Positions 36,497 to 46,730 of a stretch of 64,000 bases of DNA are shown one piece after another. The DNA is from Planctellipticum variicoloris (lineage in GTDB: Bacteria > Planctomycetota > Planctomycetia > Planctomycetales > Planctomycetaceae), in the NCBI RefSeq assembly GCF_030622045.1, contig NZ_CP130886.1, positions 124,001-188,000 of the forward strand, given 5' to 3'. The stretch's first letter is position 1, and each line of letters opens with the position of its first letter. The notes beneath the pieces were generated by a model. The model did no database searches, was not told where the DNA came from, and worked only from the letters and a program-made list of their open reading frames with translations. A program made the translations under genes and the position numbers.

Positions 36497-39451
36497 ATGG
36501 CCAGCAGTCTCAGTCAGCGACCCGGCGAAAACGGTGGAAATCCTCCACTGTCGGGGGTCGTGCTGCCCTGGCGCGGTCCGATCTCGGCGGGAAGCGAAAC
36601 CGTCATCAACGTCCCTCGACGCGACGTCGTTGACGATTCCACATCCCTCACCCCGGTCAATAACGACCTGCTGGTCCGCCTCTTTCCTCTGTCCGCCGAA
36701 GTCGCTCGCCAGGGTGAAGACTCCGAGAATATTGCCGGCGTCAAAATCGGACACTTCACGCTGGAGCGTCGCATCGGGTTCGGGGGCATGGGTTCGGTGT
36801 TCCTCGCCTGGGACGACCGGCTGCACCGACGCGTGGCCGTGAAAGTTCTGTCTCCGTCGCAGGCCGGCGAAGCCACCGCCGTGCAGCGGTTTCAGAACGA
36901 GGCCCGTGCGGCCGCGCAGCTCGATCACGAAAACATCGCCCGCGTCTTCTACTACGGCGAGGAGCAGGGGCTCCACTACATCGCCTACGAGTTCGTCACC
37001 GGACAGAATCTTCGCGATATCATCCACGCACGCGGTCGACTGGAACCGGCCGACGCCGTCAATCTCACCATTCAGCTCGCCGGCGCCCTCAATCACACCT
37101 CGACCGTTGGCGTCGTGCATCGCGATATCAAACCGTCGAACATCATCCTCACTCCCAATGGCCGGGCCAAACTGGTCGATCTGGGGCTGGCCCGACAGGA
37201 GAGCCTCCCTGCGTCTCAGGAATTGACCGTCGCCGGCACGACGCTCGGCACGTTCGACTATATTTCTCCGGAGCAGGCCCGCGATCCACGGAACGTCGAC
37301 GTCCGCAGCGATATCTACTCGCTCGGCTGCACCCTCTACCACAGCCTCACGGGGGAACCTCCCTATCCGGAAGGGACCGTTCTGCAGAAGCTGCTCGAGC
37401 ACCAGGCCAACGATCCCCCCGATCCGGCCCGGAAGAATCGTCGCGTGCCACCTGCGCTGAGCGCCGTCGTTCGTAAAATGATGGCCAGCGATCCCCGCCG
37501 GCGGTATTCCACCCCCGATGAGTTGATCCGCGATCTGCTCGTGGTCGCGCGGCAGCTCGGCCTCCGGGCGACGTCGCGCGAGGGCGTCGTCTATCGCGCC
37601 GAACCCCGGACGGACGAATTCTGGCGGCAGAACGCCGGCTGGGTAGCAACAGCGCTGGCACTCATGCTGCTGGTCCTGGCTGTTCAGTATTTTCCCGGGC
37701 TGACCCAGCCGCTGGCCCAATCGCCAACATCGATTGCCCCTGTCAGTGTCCCGCAAAATGGCCAGCCGCCTGCGGCGATCGCGAGCACGGATCAGAAGCC
37801 TCTGGTCGGCGCCGGGGTGGAAAATCTCATTCCGACCGCCGGAGTTCCGGCTGATTCCAGCACAGGAGTGATTCCGAATCCAGGCGGCGAACCGGGACGG
37901 GAAATGACGCCCGCCAATGAACTGGCGATCGTCGAGGGGGCAAAGTCGCCCGGCCCGTCGAATCCGCCCTTTCCGCCTCGCCCGGAATCCGTCGATCCCC
38001 AGACCGTCGCTCCGTTCGGGGATCCCGCGATCAAGATCCTCAAAGGGGCGGCAACCGGAGGCGTCGTCGACCTGCCTGCCGCGAGATCGGGAATCGCCGA
38101 AACTGCAACGTCATCGGCGGGCTCGGTCGCGTTTCCGGATCGCCTGGCCCCCGGGAATTCCCCCGGGCCGCTGCTTCAGGGCGGCGTCGCACCGGCCGTG
38201 ACCCCGACTCCGTTGTCGCCGGCGCTGACCGCCGAAGACATTCGTCCGTCGATCGTGGTTCTCGATTCGGCTGGCGGTAAGACCGCTGCCCGCAGTTACC
38301 CCTCGCTGGAGGCGGCATGCACCGATGCAAAAGACGGTGCGATAGTCGAACTTCGCTATAACGGACGCTGGGGCGCGGTCGAACGTCCGATCCGACTCAC
38401 CAACAAGCGTCTGACGATTCGCGCCGGCAGCGTTCGCAACGGCAATGGTTTTCGACCGATCGTGGAGTTCGCGCCTCAGACTCTCCCCTCTGATCCCGCC
38501 GACTCCCGGATGATCACAATCACCGGCGGGGCGCTGGAAGTTCACAACGTCGCCTTTCATCTGAATCTGGCGGAATATCTCCCGGCCGACCGCTGGGCCG
38601 TCTATTCCCTGCAGCGCGCGGAGAAGCTCGACCTGCGCGGAGTGCACCTGACCGTCTCAAATCCTCATCGTCAGACCGCGGCCGTCGTCGAGTCCACAAC
38701 CCCTCCCGGCCAGGCTCTGACGGCCATGAGCATGATGAAGACGGGGATTGCCGCCGCCGGAGCAGACCTCTCGATCGGTCGCAGCCTGATTCGGGGCGGC
38801 GCCGAGTTGCTCCACGTCAGCGACGCCGCCCCGCTTCGCGTGAATGTCGTCGATTCCGCGTTCGCTCTTGAGGAAGTGCTGCTGCATGTGGTCGGACCCA
38901 TGGACTCTCCCCCCGACAACGTCTCGGTTCGACTGGATCTCAGCCATGCCACCTGTTTGCTCGGCAATGGCCTGGCGCTGCTCGAATCGGCCGACGAGTT
39001 CGGCTCCCGCCTCCTCCCCGTGCAGATTTCTGCGAGAAACAACCTGATCGCCCTCCGCGGAGATCATGCTCTCCTCGAAATCCGCAGCGCCGCCGACACC
39101 GTCGATGACGTTCGACAGCAATTCACGTTTGGCGGCGAACGTAACTTCTATGACCAGCTCGGCGATTTCTGGCGCATCACTCCCGGTCCCGGCGATCGCT
39201 CGGCGGCAGACACGATGAAATTTGAAGAATGGCAGCGATTCTGGGGCTCCGGCGAACTGAACAGCTCGCAGAATCTCCCGCTCGACTGGGGCGGGCGGAA
39301 CTTCGCAAGATCACTGTCCGAGATCGTGATCGACGATTTGCGGCTCGATGAACGGACCGCAAACCCGCTGGTTGGCGGCGCAACAGACGGACTCGATATC
39401 GGCGCGCCGCTCGAGGATCTGCCGTCCACAGCATCTCCGGCCGCTCCGTAG
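36497..39451 (+). CDS. Membrane-anchored Ser/Thr protein kinase with large outer domain
   Basis: A 984-residue eukaryotic-like kinase. Kinase domain at residues about 88-345: GFGGMGSVF (glycine loop), VAVKVL (lysine), VHRDIKPSNIIL (catalytic loop), LVDLGLA (DLG in place of DFG) and YISPEQA. A single membrane span lies at about 383-403 (GWVATALALMLLVLAVQYF). The remaining 580 residues are outside: a Pro/Ala-rich linker to about 590, then a repetitive beta-rich region (LTIRAGSVRNGN, MITITGGALEVHNVAF, LDLRGVHLTVSN) resembling a right-handed parallel beta-helix. Planctomycetes carry many such kinases; the sensor ligand is unknown, perhaps a carbohydrate. The ATG at 36497 is preferred over TTG 36440. 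Confidence 0.9.
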   Translation: MASSLSQRPGENGGNPPLSGVVLPWRGPISAGSETVINVPRRDVVDDSTSLTPVNNDLLVRLFPLSAEVARQGEDSENIAGVKIGHFTLERRIGFGGMGSVFLAWDDRLHRRVAVKVLSPSQAGEATAVQRFQNEARAAAQLDHENIARVFYYGEEQGLHYIAYEFVTGQNLRDIIHARGRLEPADAVNLTIQLAGALNHTSTVGVVHRDIKPSNIILTPNGRAKLVDLGLARQESLPASQELTVAGTTLGTFDYISPEQARDPRNVDVRSDIYSLGCTLYHSLTGEPPYPEGTVLQKLLEHQANDPPDPARKNRRVPPALSAVVRKMMASDPRRRYSTPDELIRDLLVVARQLGLRATSREGVVYRAEPRTDEFWRQNAGWVATALALMLLVLAVQYFPGLTQPLAQSPTSIAPVSVPQNGQPPAAIASTDQKPLVGAGVENLIPTAGVPADSSTGVIPNPGGEPGREMTPANELAIVEGAKSPGPSNPPFPPRPESVDPQTVAPFGDPAIKILKGAATGGVVDLPAARSGIAETATSSAGSVAFPDRLAPGNSPGPLLQGGVAPAVTPTPLSPALTAEDIRPSIVVLDSAGGKTAARSYPSLEAACTDAKDGAIVELRYNGRWGAVERPIRLTNKRLTIRAGSVRNGNGFRPIVEFAPQTLPSDPADSRMITITGGALEVHNVAFHLNLAEYLPADRWAVYSLQRAEKLDLRGVHLTVSNPHRQTAAVVESTTPPGQALTAMSMMKTGIAAAGADLSIGRSLIRGGAELLHVSDAAPLRVNVVDSAFALEEVLLHVVGPMDSPPDNVSVRLDLSHATCLLGNGLALLESADEFGSRLLPVQISARNNLIALRGDHALLEIRSAADTVDDVRQQFTFGGERNFYDQLGDFWRITPGPGDRSAADTMKFEEWQRFWGSGELNSSQNLPLDWGGRNFARSLSEIVIDDLRLDERTANPLVGGATDGLDIGAPLEDLPSTASPAAP

Positions 39452-39503
39452 GGCTGGAATCTGGCCGGGCCGCAATCGAGACGCTGCTGACACCGGCGGC
39501 GTG

Positions 39504-40703
39504 TTACGGTCCCCCTTGCTGCTGTTCCGTTTCGACGCACTCCGTCAGCCGTTTGACGATGATCGTGGCATAGGCGCCCCGCGGCAGCCGAAACTGCAAC
39601 GTCACCCGCTGCCGCCCGGGATAGCGGTCGTCTGCGCCGACGACGCACGACCATTCCTGCGGAACGACGACCGCCGCCCGCTCTCCCTTGGAGAAGAAAC
39701 TGTCCCGCGGGTACTTTACGCGCAATTCGCGCAGGTCCAGACCCTGCTCGTTCAGGATCCGCTGGTACAGCGTCAGCAGCGGCCCCTCGTCCAGATGCAG
39801 ACGGGCCGACGGCAGCGGCAGTTCCTTGCCATGCAGCACGCCTCGCTCTTCATCATTGAGATCGCGAAAGAACGGAACCGTCGTCGTTGCCAGTTCGACG
39901 GGATGCAGGACCTCCGCCCGACAATGCTCGCGCAACCAGGCCGACAGAATCCGGTTCCACAGGTCGCTCTGGTACGCCGCAAGATACAGGCTGCGCAGAT
40001 CGACGCGCACCAGCGCAAATGCATTTCGAAAGTGGGTTGGATGGTCGACCAGGTAAGTGATGATGCTCCGCCGCGATGACCGCGGCAGCTTCGCCTTGCA
40101 CGTCTCCCAGTTCCCCCAGTATTCCCGCAGAATTTCTTTCTCGACCCGATCGTCCGGTCGATCGTGGGAATTCGGCTCCGCAATCGCCAGCCACAGCGCC
40201 CGCTCGTAGTCCCCCTGGCACCACGGCCTGGCGATGAATTCCCCCGAGACCCCCAGCGAGCCGAAACGCTGATCGTCAAAATAGTTCGGCGCCCCGTCCC
40301 GCACGACCCCCCCGGCCGCTTCGGCAATCGAAGCTGCACGGTCCTTCGAAAGGTCCCGCAAAACGATACGGAAGCGGTTGCCGGCGATATCCTGCGGGGT
40401 GAACGGCTGCTGTGCCTGACCCTGGTAGGCCAGCAGGAACTTGCTCTGCTCCAGATCCTGCCGGGGCCCGCGATGGATCGTCACCCACTGCTGGGTCACG
40501 GCGTGCCGGTCTTTCAGTCCGCCGTAGCTGATCTGGGACCGGCTCAGATTCCACTGCTGCAGGATCGCGGTGATCGCCTCGGGCGTCCCGAGGGACTCCT
40601 TGGTCAGCCGGTAGACTGCAAACGGGCCGCCTTCCAGCGGAAAATCGGACAACTCGTCGACCTGAAAATCATCAGGCTGACTTTTCAGCTTCACAGGCGG
40701 CAC
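39504..40703 (-). CDS. truD: tRNA pseudouridine(13) synthase TruD
   Basis: A 399-residue TruD-family protein that isomerises uridine 13 of tRNA to pseudouridine. The catalytic segment GLKDRHAVTQQ carries the nucleophile Asp at about residue 65, and the family motif NYFDDQRFG is present. The start is GTG at 40703 with AAGGA 7 nt upstream. Length is slightly above the E. coli protein (about 350), mostly from an inserted region between residues 170 and 260. The gene is convergent with the kinase gene; no operon partners. Confidence 0.93.
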   Translation of the reverse strand: MPPVKLKSQPDDFQVDELSDFPLEGGPFAVYRLTKESLGTPEAITAILQQWNLSRSQISYGGLKDRHAVTQQWVTIHRGPRQDLEQSKFLLAYQGQAQQPFTPQDIAGNRFRIVLRDLSKDRAASIAEAAGGVVRDGAPNYFDDQRFGSLGVSGEFIARPWCQGDYERALWLAIAEPNSHDRPDDRVEKEILREYWGNWETCKAKLPRSSRRSIITYLVDHPTHFRNAFALVRVDLRSLYLAAYQSDLWNRILSAWLREHCRAEVLHPVELATTTVPFFRDLNDEERGVLHGKELPLPSARLHLDEGPLLTLYQRILNEQGLDLRELRVKYPRDSFFSKGERAAVVVPQEWSCVVGADDRYPGRQRVTLQFRLPRGAYATIIVKRLTECVETEQQQGGP

Positions 40704-41152
40704 GGCGGGTCCTTTTCAGCGGGACCGTTACCCTAGCGACAGTTGGCTGACGGGGGAAGCGCCGGCCAACGTGCCCCGCCGGTGCGGTCAGCGGCCGGAG
40801 CCACGCCGCCCCATCGTTTCACGACTTCTGGATCTGAACACACGGCGGATCTGGCCCGTTATACAGGCTGGCGCTGGCATGGCAGGGTGAGGGTTTTTCC
40901 AAGCCGTTGGAACGAAATGCCAGCCCCGATCAGTGCCATTGGAAGTACAAGAAACCGTGTTTATACCAGATTGTTGGGGGGGAAAACGATCCGCTTCAGC
41001 GTTCGACGGCCGGTTCCGATACCACACGTGTTCGCCGCCAGGTTCAACCGTGAAACTCTCGGTTCCCCGAATTCGACTCACGAATCCACCCGACTGGCGT
41101 TGTTGTCGCAGGTTCCGGAGCGAGTGCACTCCTCACTTCGGCTTGAGAGGTC
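40704..41152. other. Intergenic region between truD and the histidine kinase
   Basis: The two flanking genes are divergent, so this 449-bp region must hold both promoters. I see no coding frame with protein character and no convincing promoter hexamer pair; TTTATACC near 40960 is a possible -10 for the kinase gene. Confidence 0.4.
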
Positions 41153-42856
41153 ATGGAATTGGTCAACAGCAATCCCCCGCAGGGGACGGTCGGAAGGTCC
41201 ACGCAATCGCCCGCTCCCACCGCCGCCAGCGAGCAGGACAAATTTCAGGCGTTTCTCTATTCCGCCAGCGACGCGATGATCAGCATCTCGCCGGCCGGCA
41301 TCGTGCTCGACTTCAACCCCGCCGCCGAACGCCTCTTTCATCGACCGGCTGAGGAATTCCTGGGCCGCAATATCTCCTGCATCATGCCCGCACCGTACCG
41401 GGACGAGCACGACGGATACCTGCAGCGATATCACGCAACCGGCGAACGCCGGATCATCGGCGCCAATCGCGAGGTCGAAGCGCGACGGCTGGATGGAACA
41501 ATCTTCCCGGCAGAACTGGCAATCACCGAGGTCCGCTTCGGCAACGAGCATTTCTTTACCTGCATCATCCGGGACATCTCTCTGCGGAAGGCCCGCCAAC
41601 GGCAACTCATCGAGTCGAATGAATGGCTCGAGGCCACCCGGCGTGAACTGAGTCAGAAGGCCGACGAGCTGCGACTCCTCGCCGAACAGGCCGCAGTCCT
41701 CCGTGAGGCGGCCGATGCCGCCAGCCGCGCCAAGTCCGAGTTTTTGACCAACACCAGTCACGAGCTCCGCACGCCGCTGACGGCGATCACGGGCTTCGCA
41801 GAAGTGATTGTCGACGAATCCAACCAGGAGGACGTCCGCGACCTGGCCCGCACGGTCCTGCGGAATGGCCGGCATCTCCTCAGAATCATCAACGACATTC
41901 TGGACTTCACCGCCATTGAAGCCGGCAATGCGAATCTTCACGACGAACCCTTCTCGCCGGGCGAGACGATCGACGAGGTCCTTTGTCTGCTGAAGCCGCT
42001 CGCTGCACAGAATGACGTCGTTCTGCACCGCTTTCTCGGACCGGACGTCCCCGACCGTATCCTCTCCGATCCGCGTCGATTCCGTCAGGTGCTCCTGAAC
42101 CTGGCGGCCAACGGCGTCAGGTTCAATTGCCCCGGAGGCTCCGTTTCAGTCCGCATCGCCGTGGATCACGCGGCAAAGACGCCGACGCTGTCTGTCGCGG
42201 TCATCGACACCGGCATCGGCATCTCCCCGTCGCAGCTCCCCAGACTGTTCAAGGCGTTCTCGCTGGTCGATGCCTCGTTGACCCGTTCTCATGGCGGAGC
42301 CGGACTGGGACTGGCGATCAGCCATCGCCTCTGCGGTCTGCTGGGGGGGCGGCTGGAAGTCTCCAGCGAACTCGGTCGCGGTTCGACATTCCGCTTCGGA
42401 ATTCCGCTGCGGTCGGCCGTAGAGCAGTCGGTCGAACCGCGGCCGGCGCCCCTGCCGTCGGTTGAACCGTCAACAATGCTCGCAGGGAGGCGGATCCTGA
42501 TCGTCGACGACAGCCCCACCAACGTGCGACTGCTCGAACGCTTCGTCGGCCGAGCCGGTGCAGAGACCGAAGCCGCCGTCAACGGACAGGACGCCGTCTC
42601 TGCCGTGGCCGCGGCGCTGTCGGGTCGACGACCCTATGACGCCGTTCTGCTCGACCTGCAGATGCCTGTCATGAACGGCTACGACGCGGCGAGCGCAATT
42701 CGCAAACTGGGCTTCGCAGGTCCCGTCATCGCAGTGACCGCCGAGGCCGAGGAGGCCGCCGTACGCCGCAGTCATGAAGCCGGCTTCGACGACCTGCTCA
42801 CGAAGCCGGTCCAGCGCCGCGACTTGCTCGACCTGTTGAGCCGCCGACTGCAATAG
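41153..42856 (+). CDS. Hybrid sensor histidine kinase (PAS-HisKA-HATPase-receiver)
   Basis: A 567-residue cytoplasmic sensor kinase without membrane segments. PAS domain at residues about 28-145 (ASDAMISISPAGIVLDFNPAAERLF, HFFTCIIRDISLRKARQ), a coiled coil at about 145-195, HisKA with the phosphorylated His in SHELRTPLTAITGF (about 203), HATPase with N box LNLAANGVRF, G1 VIDTGIGIS and G2 HGGAGLGLAIS. A C-terminal receiver (about 445-567) holds the phospho-acceptor Asp in VLLDLQMPVMNG and the conserved Lys in LLTKPVQ. GAGAGG lies 2 nt from the ATG region. A partner phosphotransfer protein or response regulator is not in the window. Confidence 0.93.
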   Translation: MELVNSNPPQGTVGRSTQSPAPTAASEQDKFQAFLYSASDAMISISPAGIVLDFNPAAERLFHRPAEEFLGRNISCIMPAPYRDEHDGYLQRYHATGERRIIGANREVEARRLDGTIFPAELAITEVRFGNEHFFTCIIRDISLRKARQRQLIESNEWLEATRRELSQKADELRLLAEQAAVLREAADAASRAKSEFLTNTSHELRTPLTAITGFAEVIVDESNQEDVRDLARTVLRNGRHLLRIINDILDFTAIEAGNANLHDEPFSPGETIDEVLCLLKPLAAQNDVVLHRFLGPDVPDRILSDPRRFRQVLLNLAANGVRFNCPGGSVSVRIAVDHAAKTPTLSVAVIDTGIGISPSQLPRLFKAFSLVDASLTRSHGGAGLGLAISHRLCGLLGGRLEVSSELGRGSTFRFGIPLRSAVEQSVEPRPAPLPSVEPSTMLAGRRILIVDDSPTNVRLLERFVGRAGAETEAAVNGQDAVSAVAAALSGRRPYDAVLLDLQMPVMNGYDAASAIRKLGFAGPVIAVTAEAEEAAVRRSHEAGFDDLLTKPVQRRDLLDLLSRRLQ

Positions 42857-42993
42857 ACTCGCCGGAATCGGCGGACCTGAAGCGATCTCGTGTAGCGGCG
42901 TGGAGACCAGACCCATGCGGCAGGGGCCTTGACCGCGGGTGGAGGACGCAGCCGTGAAGAGCGGGGGGGCGAAGTCCGGAGACACTCGGCGGT

Positions 42994-43476
42994 TCAATAA
43001 ACCCGGCGAGACTCCAACCGCTGCCACTCGTCAAACAGCGTTCGGCACTCGTCGACGAGCACCGGTCCCTGGACGACCAGCGGACTCCTCCCCAACTCAG
43101 CCAGCTCGCGCGCTCCGACACGCAGTTCGTGAAAACCGGCTGCTGCCGCGTCGTCGATCGTCGCTCCAAACACGACTCGATCAATCCTTGCCCAGTGAAT
43201 CGCCGACAGACACATCGGGCACGGCTCGCAGGTGCTCAGCAGGATCGCGCCCGACAGATCGATTTTCCGAGAGACTCTCGCCGCGAGCCGGATCGCGTTG
43301 ATCTCGGCGTGGGCCGTGGGATCGGTGTCCCGCCATACCGTATTGTGTGCCTCGGCCAGCACCCGACCGTTCTGCAGAATGACGGAGCCGAACGGCGTCT
43401 GCCCCGACGCCATTCCCAGTCGCGCCACTGCCAGCGCCCGCCGCATGGCCACCATCAGTTCGTCGAACTCGTCCAT
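42994..43476 (-). CDS. Nucleoside/guanine deaminase (CMP/dCMP deaminase fold)
   Basis: A 160-residue zinc deaminase. HAEINAIR carries the zinc His and catalytic Glu, and STCEPCPMCLSAIHWA carries the two zinc cysteines. Those motifs plus the VFGATIDDAAAAGF segment fit the guanine deaminase / TadA-like branch rather than dedicated cytidine deaminase. The ATG at 43476 is preferred because GAGGAG lies about 10 nt upstream and the longer frame adds unrelated residues. Likely cytoplasmic purine salvage or breakdown. It is convergent with the histidine kinase gene. Confidence 0.88.
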   Translation of the reverse strand: MDEFDELMVAMRRALAVARLGMASGQTPFGSVILQNGRVLAEAHNTVWRDTDPTAHAEINAIRLAARVSRKIDLSGAILLSTCEPCPMCLSAIHWARIDRVVFGATIDDAAAAGFHELRVGARELAELGRSPLVVQGPVLVDECRTLFDEWQRLESRRVY

Positions 43477-43614
43477 TCGCAGCAACTCCTCGTTGACGCC
43501 GGGCGACTCTTGGCAGTCGATTCTGCCGACGGGGCCGCGCCAGTTTACTTCGAGCTGCGCCAAGTGCTCCAGGAGCCTGAGGAAACCTGCTTCGTAATAC
43601 GACGTGGCTACATC

Positions 43615-44961
43615 CTAAACCAGCTCGCGAATCGGATCCCGCCGGTCCAGCAGAAACTGCGGTCGACCATTCGGATCGGGAATCGTCGCCGTGTTCGCGT
43701 CGATTCCGAGTTGCCGGTAAAGCGTGGCGAACACATCCTGATAATGGATCGGCCGGTCCTGCGGCACCTCGCCCAGGCGATTCGTCGAACCGATCACCTG
43801 GCCCATCCGCATTCCGCCCCCGGCAAGCAGCGCACACGACGCCTGCGGCCAGTGGTCGCGCCCGGCGTCCTTGTTGATCCGCGGCGTCCGTCCGAACTCA
43901 CCCCAGGCCACCACGCTCACGTCCCGGTCCAGCCCCCGCGCATGCAGGTCTTCGATCAACGCAGAAATTCCCTGGTCAAACCGGGAAAGCTGTTCCGGCA
44001 GCCGGGCGAAGTTCGAGTGATGCCGGTCCCAGCTTCCAAACGACAACGTGACGCAGCGCACGCCGGCCTCCACCAGCCGCCGGGCCATCAGGAACTGATC
44101 CATCCAGTGCGGCCCCGCATCTTCCCCGAAAGCCGGATCGGCGCTGCCGCGTCCGTAACGGTCGCGCACCGCCGGATCTTCCCTCTCGACGTCGAGCGCT
44201 TCGACCAGCTTGCTCGACGTCAGCACATCGAACGCCTTCTGAGTAAAAACGTCGGCGCCCAGCATCGCCGGGCTGATCTCCGCATGCTTGCGGAACCGGT
44301 CGAAGCTCGACAACAGCGACTGGCGATGCTGGAGCTGATCCAGCGTCACGCCGTTCAGCCGCATGTTCGCCATCCCCTCGCCGTCCGGCTGCACCGGAGC
44401 ATGCGCCGTCCCCAGAAAGCCCGGCACGCCGGGATTGGAATAGGGGGCGTGCTTTGTCTTGATCGTCAGCCCCACGAAGGGCGGGACCGCCTTGTCGACC
44501 GGCCCCAGCAACCGCGACACCGCCGAGCCCAGCGACGGATGATTGTCCTGCTGCCCCTGCGGCCCGATCGGATAGCCACTCAGGCACATGTCTGACGCAT
44601 GCTGGTCCGGCGAACCGTACAGCGAGCGGATGATCGCCACCTTGTCCATGATCCGCGCCAGCCGCGGCAGGTGCTCGCAGATCTGAATTCCCGGCACATT
44701 CGTGTCGATGGGGCGGAATGACCCGCGGATCTCGGCGGGAGCTTCCATTTTGAGATCGTACATGTCCTGGTGGGACGGCCCGCCGGACAGGTAAATCATG
44801 ATCACGGCTTTGTGCGGCAGCGACCGCCCGGTCGCCGCTTCGGCCCGCAGAAGCTGGGGAAGCGACAGTCCGCCCAGGGCCAGTCCACCAAGTTTCAGAA
44901 ACTGACGCCGCGACTGCCGGTCGCAGAAAGCCGAAGAACGCGGTCCAAGGATGGAAAGCAT
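43615..44961 (-). CDS. Tat-exported DUF1501 protein without adjacent PSD1 partner
   Basis: A 448-residue DUF1501 protein with a strong Tat signal (SRRQFLKLGGLALGGLSLPQLL). Family motifs: YLSGGPSHQDMYDLKMEAPAEIRG, GSWDRHHSNFARLPEQL, VVAWGEFGRTPRINKDAGRDHWP and LAGGGMRMGQVIGSTNRLGE. Its ending (IHYQDVFATLYRQLGID) belongs to a different subgroup from the two DUF1501 proteins in the first 12 kb. Unlike those, no PSCyt/DUF1549/DUF1553 gene lies beside it. Exported, activity unknown. Confidence 0.92.
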   Translation of the reverse strand: MLSILGPRSSAFCDRQSRRQFLKLGGLALGGLSLPQLLRAEAATGRSLPHKAVIMIYLSGGPSHQDMYDLKMEAPAEIRGSFRPIDTNVPGIQICEHLPRLARIMDKVAIIRSLYGSPDQHASDMCLSGYPIGPQGQQDNHPSLGSAVSRLLGPVDKAVPPFVGLTIKTKHAPYSNPGVPGFLGTAHAPVQPDGEGMANMRLNGVTLDQLQHRQSLLSSFDRFRKHAEISPAMLGADVFTQKAFDVLTSSKLVEALDVEREDPAVRDRYGRGSADPAFGEDAGPHWMDQFLMARRLVEAGVRCVTLSFGSWDRHHSNFARLPEQLSRFDQGISALIEDLHARGLDRDVSVVAWGEFGRTPRINKDAGRDHWPQASCALLAGGGMRMGQVIGSTNRLGEVPQDRPIHYQDVFATLYRQLGIDANTATIPDPNGRPQFLLDRRDPIRELV

Positions 44962-45310
44962 GCGGCGCCTGTGGTGATGATCGGAGGGCGGGTTGTCGAG
45001 GCCAGATATTAACGCAGACTGATGGGTGCGGGCAATGGAGACTGAGTCGAAACGAGGAACACAGTCTGGCGTCGGCTCGCAAAGAGTTACTGAATCGACT
45101 GACTGCCCCCCCGCTATCGGCCAGGGCGATTTCGGAATGAAAACCGCCGCTGAGCATGAAGTCGACGCTCATGCGATTGGGGCAATCCGACTTCAGAACA
45201 TTCATTGTCAGAGCCATTCCTGCATTGCAACCTGAGAGGCCATGAGGAGTGTGAGCAGAAAAAGCAGCCTCGATGAAAAGCCGCGGCTTTGCCCGGCACG
45301 GACGCTCCCT
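44962..45310. other. Intergenic region with a palindrome
   Basis: No supported gene. AAAGCCGCGGCTTT (around 45277-45290) is a perfect palindrome 20 nt beyond the stop of the reverse-strand gene at 45311; a weak T-rich stretch follows in that direction, so it could be a weak terminator for that gene. Confidence 0.35.
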
Positions 45311-46438
45311 CTATGAGCCCGGCTGGATCAGACGATCGTAGTCGGCGCTGCTTTCATCGCGTGCAACGTCGCGGCGGGTGCCGTCGAGCCGAATGACATG
45401 GAATGCCGGAGACGTGCCGGCCCGCTTGTCTCCAACCATGGTTCCAGGCGGGTAGTCGAAGTGGAATGGCTCCTCGGCGATCGAAGGATTTGCCTCGAAC
45501 TCCTTCACGACTGCCAGCGTCGTCCAGGGCGGCCTCCTCGGAATGTGACCGAATCGTCGAAACGACCATCCTGTCGGCACCCAGCCAACCTTGTCATCGT
45601 GGCGATAACTGATCGTCAGGTCGGACATAGGAACTTCGCTCCGGTATGCTACCAGCCGTAGCGGAAGTGACGCCCGCGCACGATCGATCCAGAGCTCGTA
45701 CCGGATTCGAGGTGGCTTGCCTCGACCGTGGGCAGGTTGAATCAGCTCAAGGACTGCACACTGGCAATCATCGACAAACTCGTCCCGTTCTGCCAACCTG
45801 AGCCGCTCGGGATCGAGCATGGTCCGGAACACAGAATTGAGCGGTCGAAAAGCAAGTTTCGGCGCCAGGGAGTGGACATCGTGCATGAAGATGTCGAACA
45901 CTGGCGGCCCCGCTTCGATGATGCCGCGAGGGTATTTCTCTGTGGGATCTCGGTAGTACGAATAGTAGATTTCTCCATCCCAGGCGCGAGCCTCCTCCGC
46001 GACTCCCAATCGATGGGCCTTCCCGATCCAACGGTCTCCGTTGCGGAAATACCGGAATCGATCACCGTCGACGACCAGCTCACACGCCGTCGTCAGCTCG
46101 ACGACCTGAGGAATTGCTCCCCCACCTTCCACAGCGTCATCCGGCTCCATCGGAGCTGCCAGCAGGCGTTCCTCACGGGTCCAGCGAATCCGCAACGACG
46201 GAATCGCTGCCTCACGTCTCGACCAGTCGTCCAGGACGGCGTTCAGGTGCGCCGGTCCTTTCGGCGGCGTCTCAATCTCCTGGGCCTGACATTGCCGCAA
46301 CAAGCTGAGGCAGAGCATCACAACGATTGCGACGACTGAGCTCCTCACAATCTCACTGATCGCTGCCGAGGCAGTGCCGGTTCTCCACGAACTGGTGAAA
46401 TTGTCGGGTCTCTGGTCCGAGATAGTGGAGTTGTTCAT
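45311..46438 (-). CDS. Secreted or membrane-anchored protein of unknown function
   Basis: A 375-residue protein. One hydrophobic segment (residues about 31-48, VRSSVVAIVVMLCLSLL) acts as a signal or anchor. The rest is beta-rich: LRIRWTREERLL, TTACELVVDGDRFRYFRNGDRWIG, ARAWDGEIYYSYYRDP, RYELWIDRARASLPLRLVAYRS and LTISYRHDDKVGWVPTGWSF. The alternating pattern recalls the LolA/LppX lipoprotein-carrier half-barrel found in many planctomycete 'outer membrane lipoprotein-sorting'-like proteins, but this is not certain. No tight neighbours and no clear ribosome binding site. Confidence 0.7.
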   Translation of the reverse strand: MNNSTISDQRPDNFTSSWRTGTASAAISEIVRSSVVAIVVMLCLSLLRQCQAQEIETPPKGPAHLNAVLDDWSRREAAIPSLRIRWTREERLLAAPMEPDDAVEGGGAIPQVVELTTACELVVDGDRFRYFRNGDRWIGKAHRLGVAEEARAWDGEIYYSYYRDPTEKYPRGIIEAGPPVFDIFMHDVHSLAPKLAFRPLNSVFRTMLDPERLRLAERDEFVDDCQCAVLELIQPAHGRGKPPRIRYELWIDRARASLPLRLVAYRSEVPMSDLTISYRHDDKVGWVPTGWSFRRFGHIPRRPPWTTLAVVKEFEANPSIAEEPFHFDYPPGTMVGDKRAGTSPAFHVIRLDGTRRDVARDESSADYDRLIQPGS

Positions 46439-46730
46439 GAGATATTCCCATCGACGCGGCGATGCCCGATCCGCTTGGGAGATCTTCCGAGAGCCTCAAG
46501 GGATCACGGCCAACAACGCGGCAGAGCAAGCCCGATCCGATGTGCCGACAAAAAGATAGTGACAAGTGTCAGTATACGAGTGCTTGCCATTACTGCAATC
46601 GCAATCGCGAGTCGACTCATCAATCGATCGAAATAATTCTGACGACTTTCCGGGGCGGGCTCACCGGTTTCGGACTCATTGCCAACTACTACTCCTCTCC
46701 CCGCCTCCACCGCTCCGAAGTAGAACCCCT

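Noticed and set aside
40743-41279. 178-codon + strand frame before the histidine kinase
   Set aside because: It overlaps the start of the kinase gene in another frame and has random-like composition.
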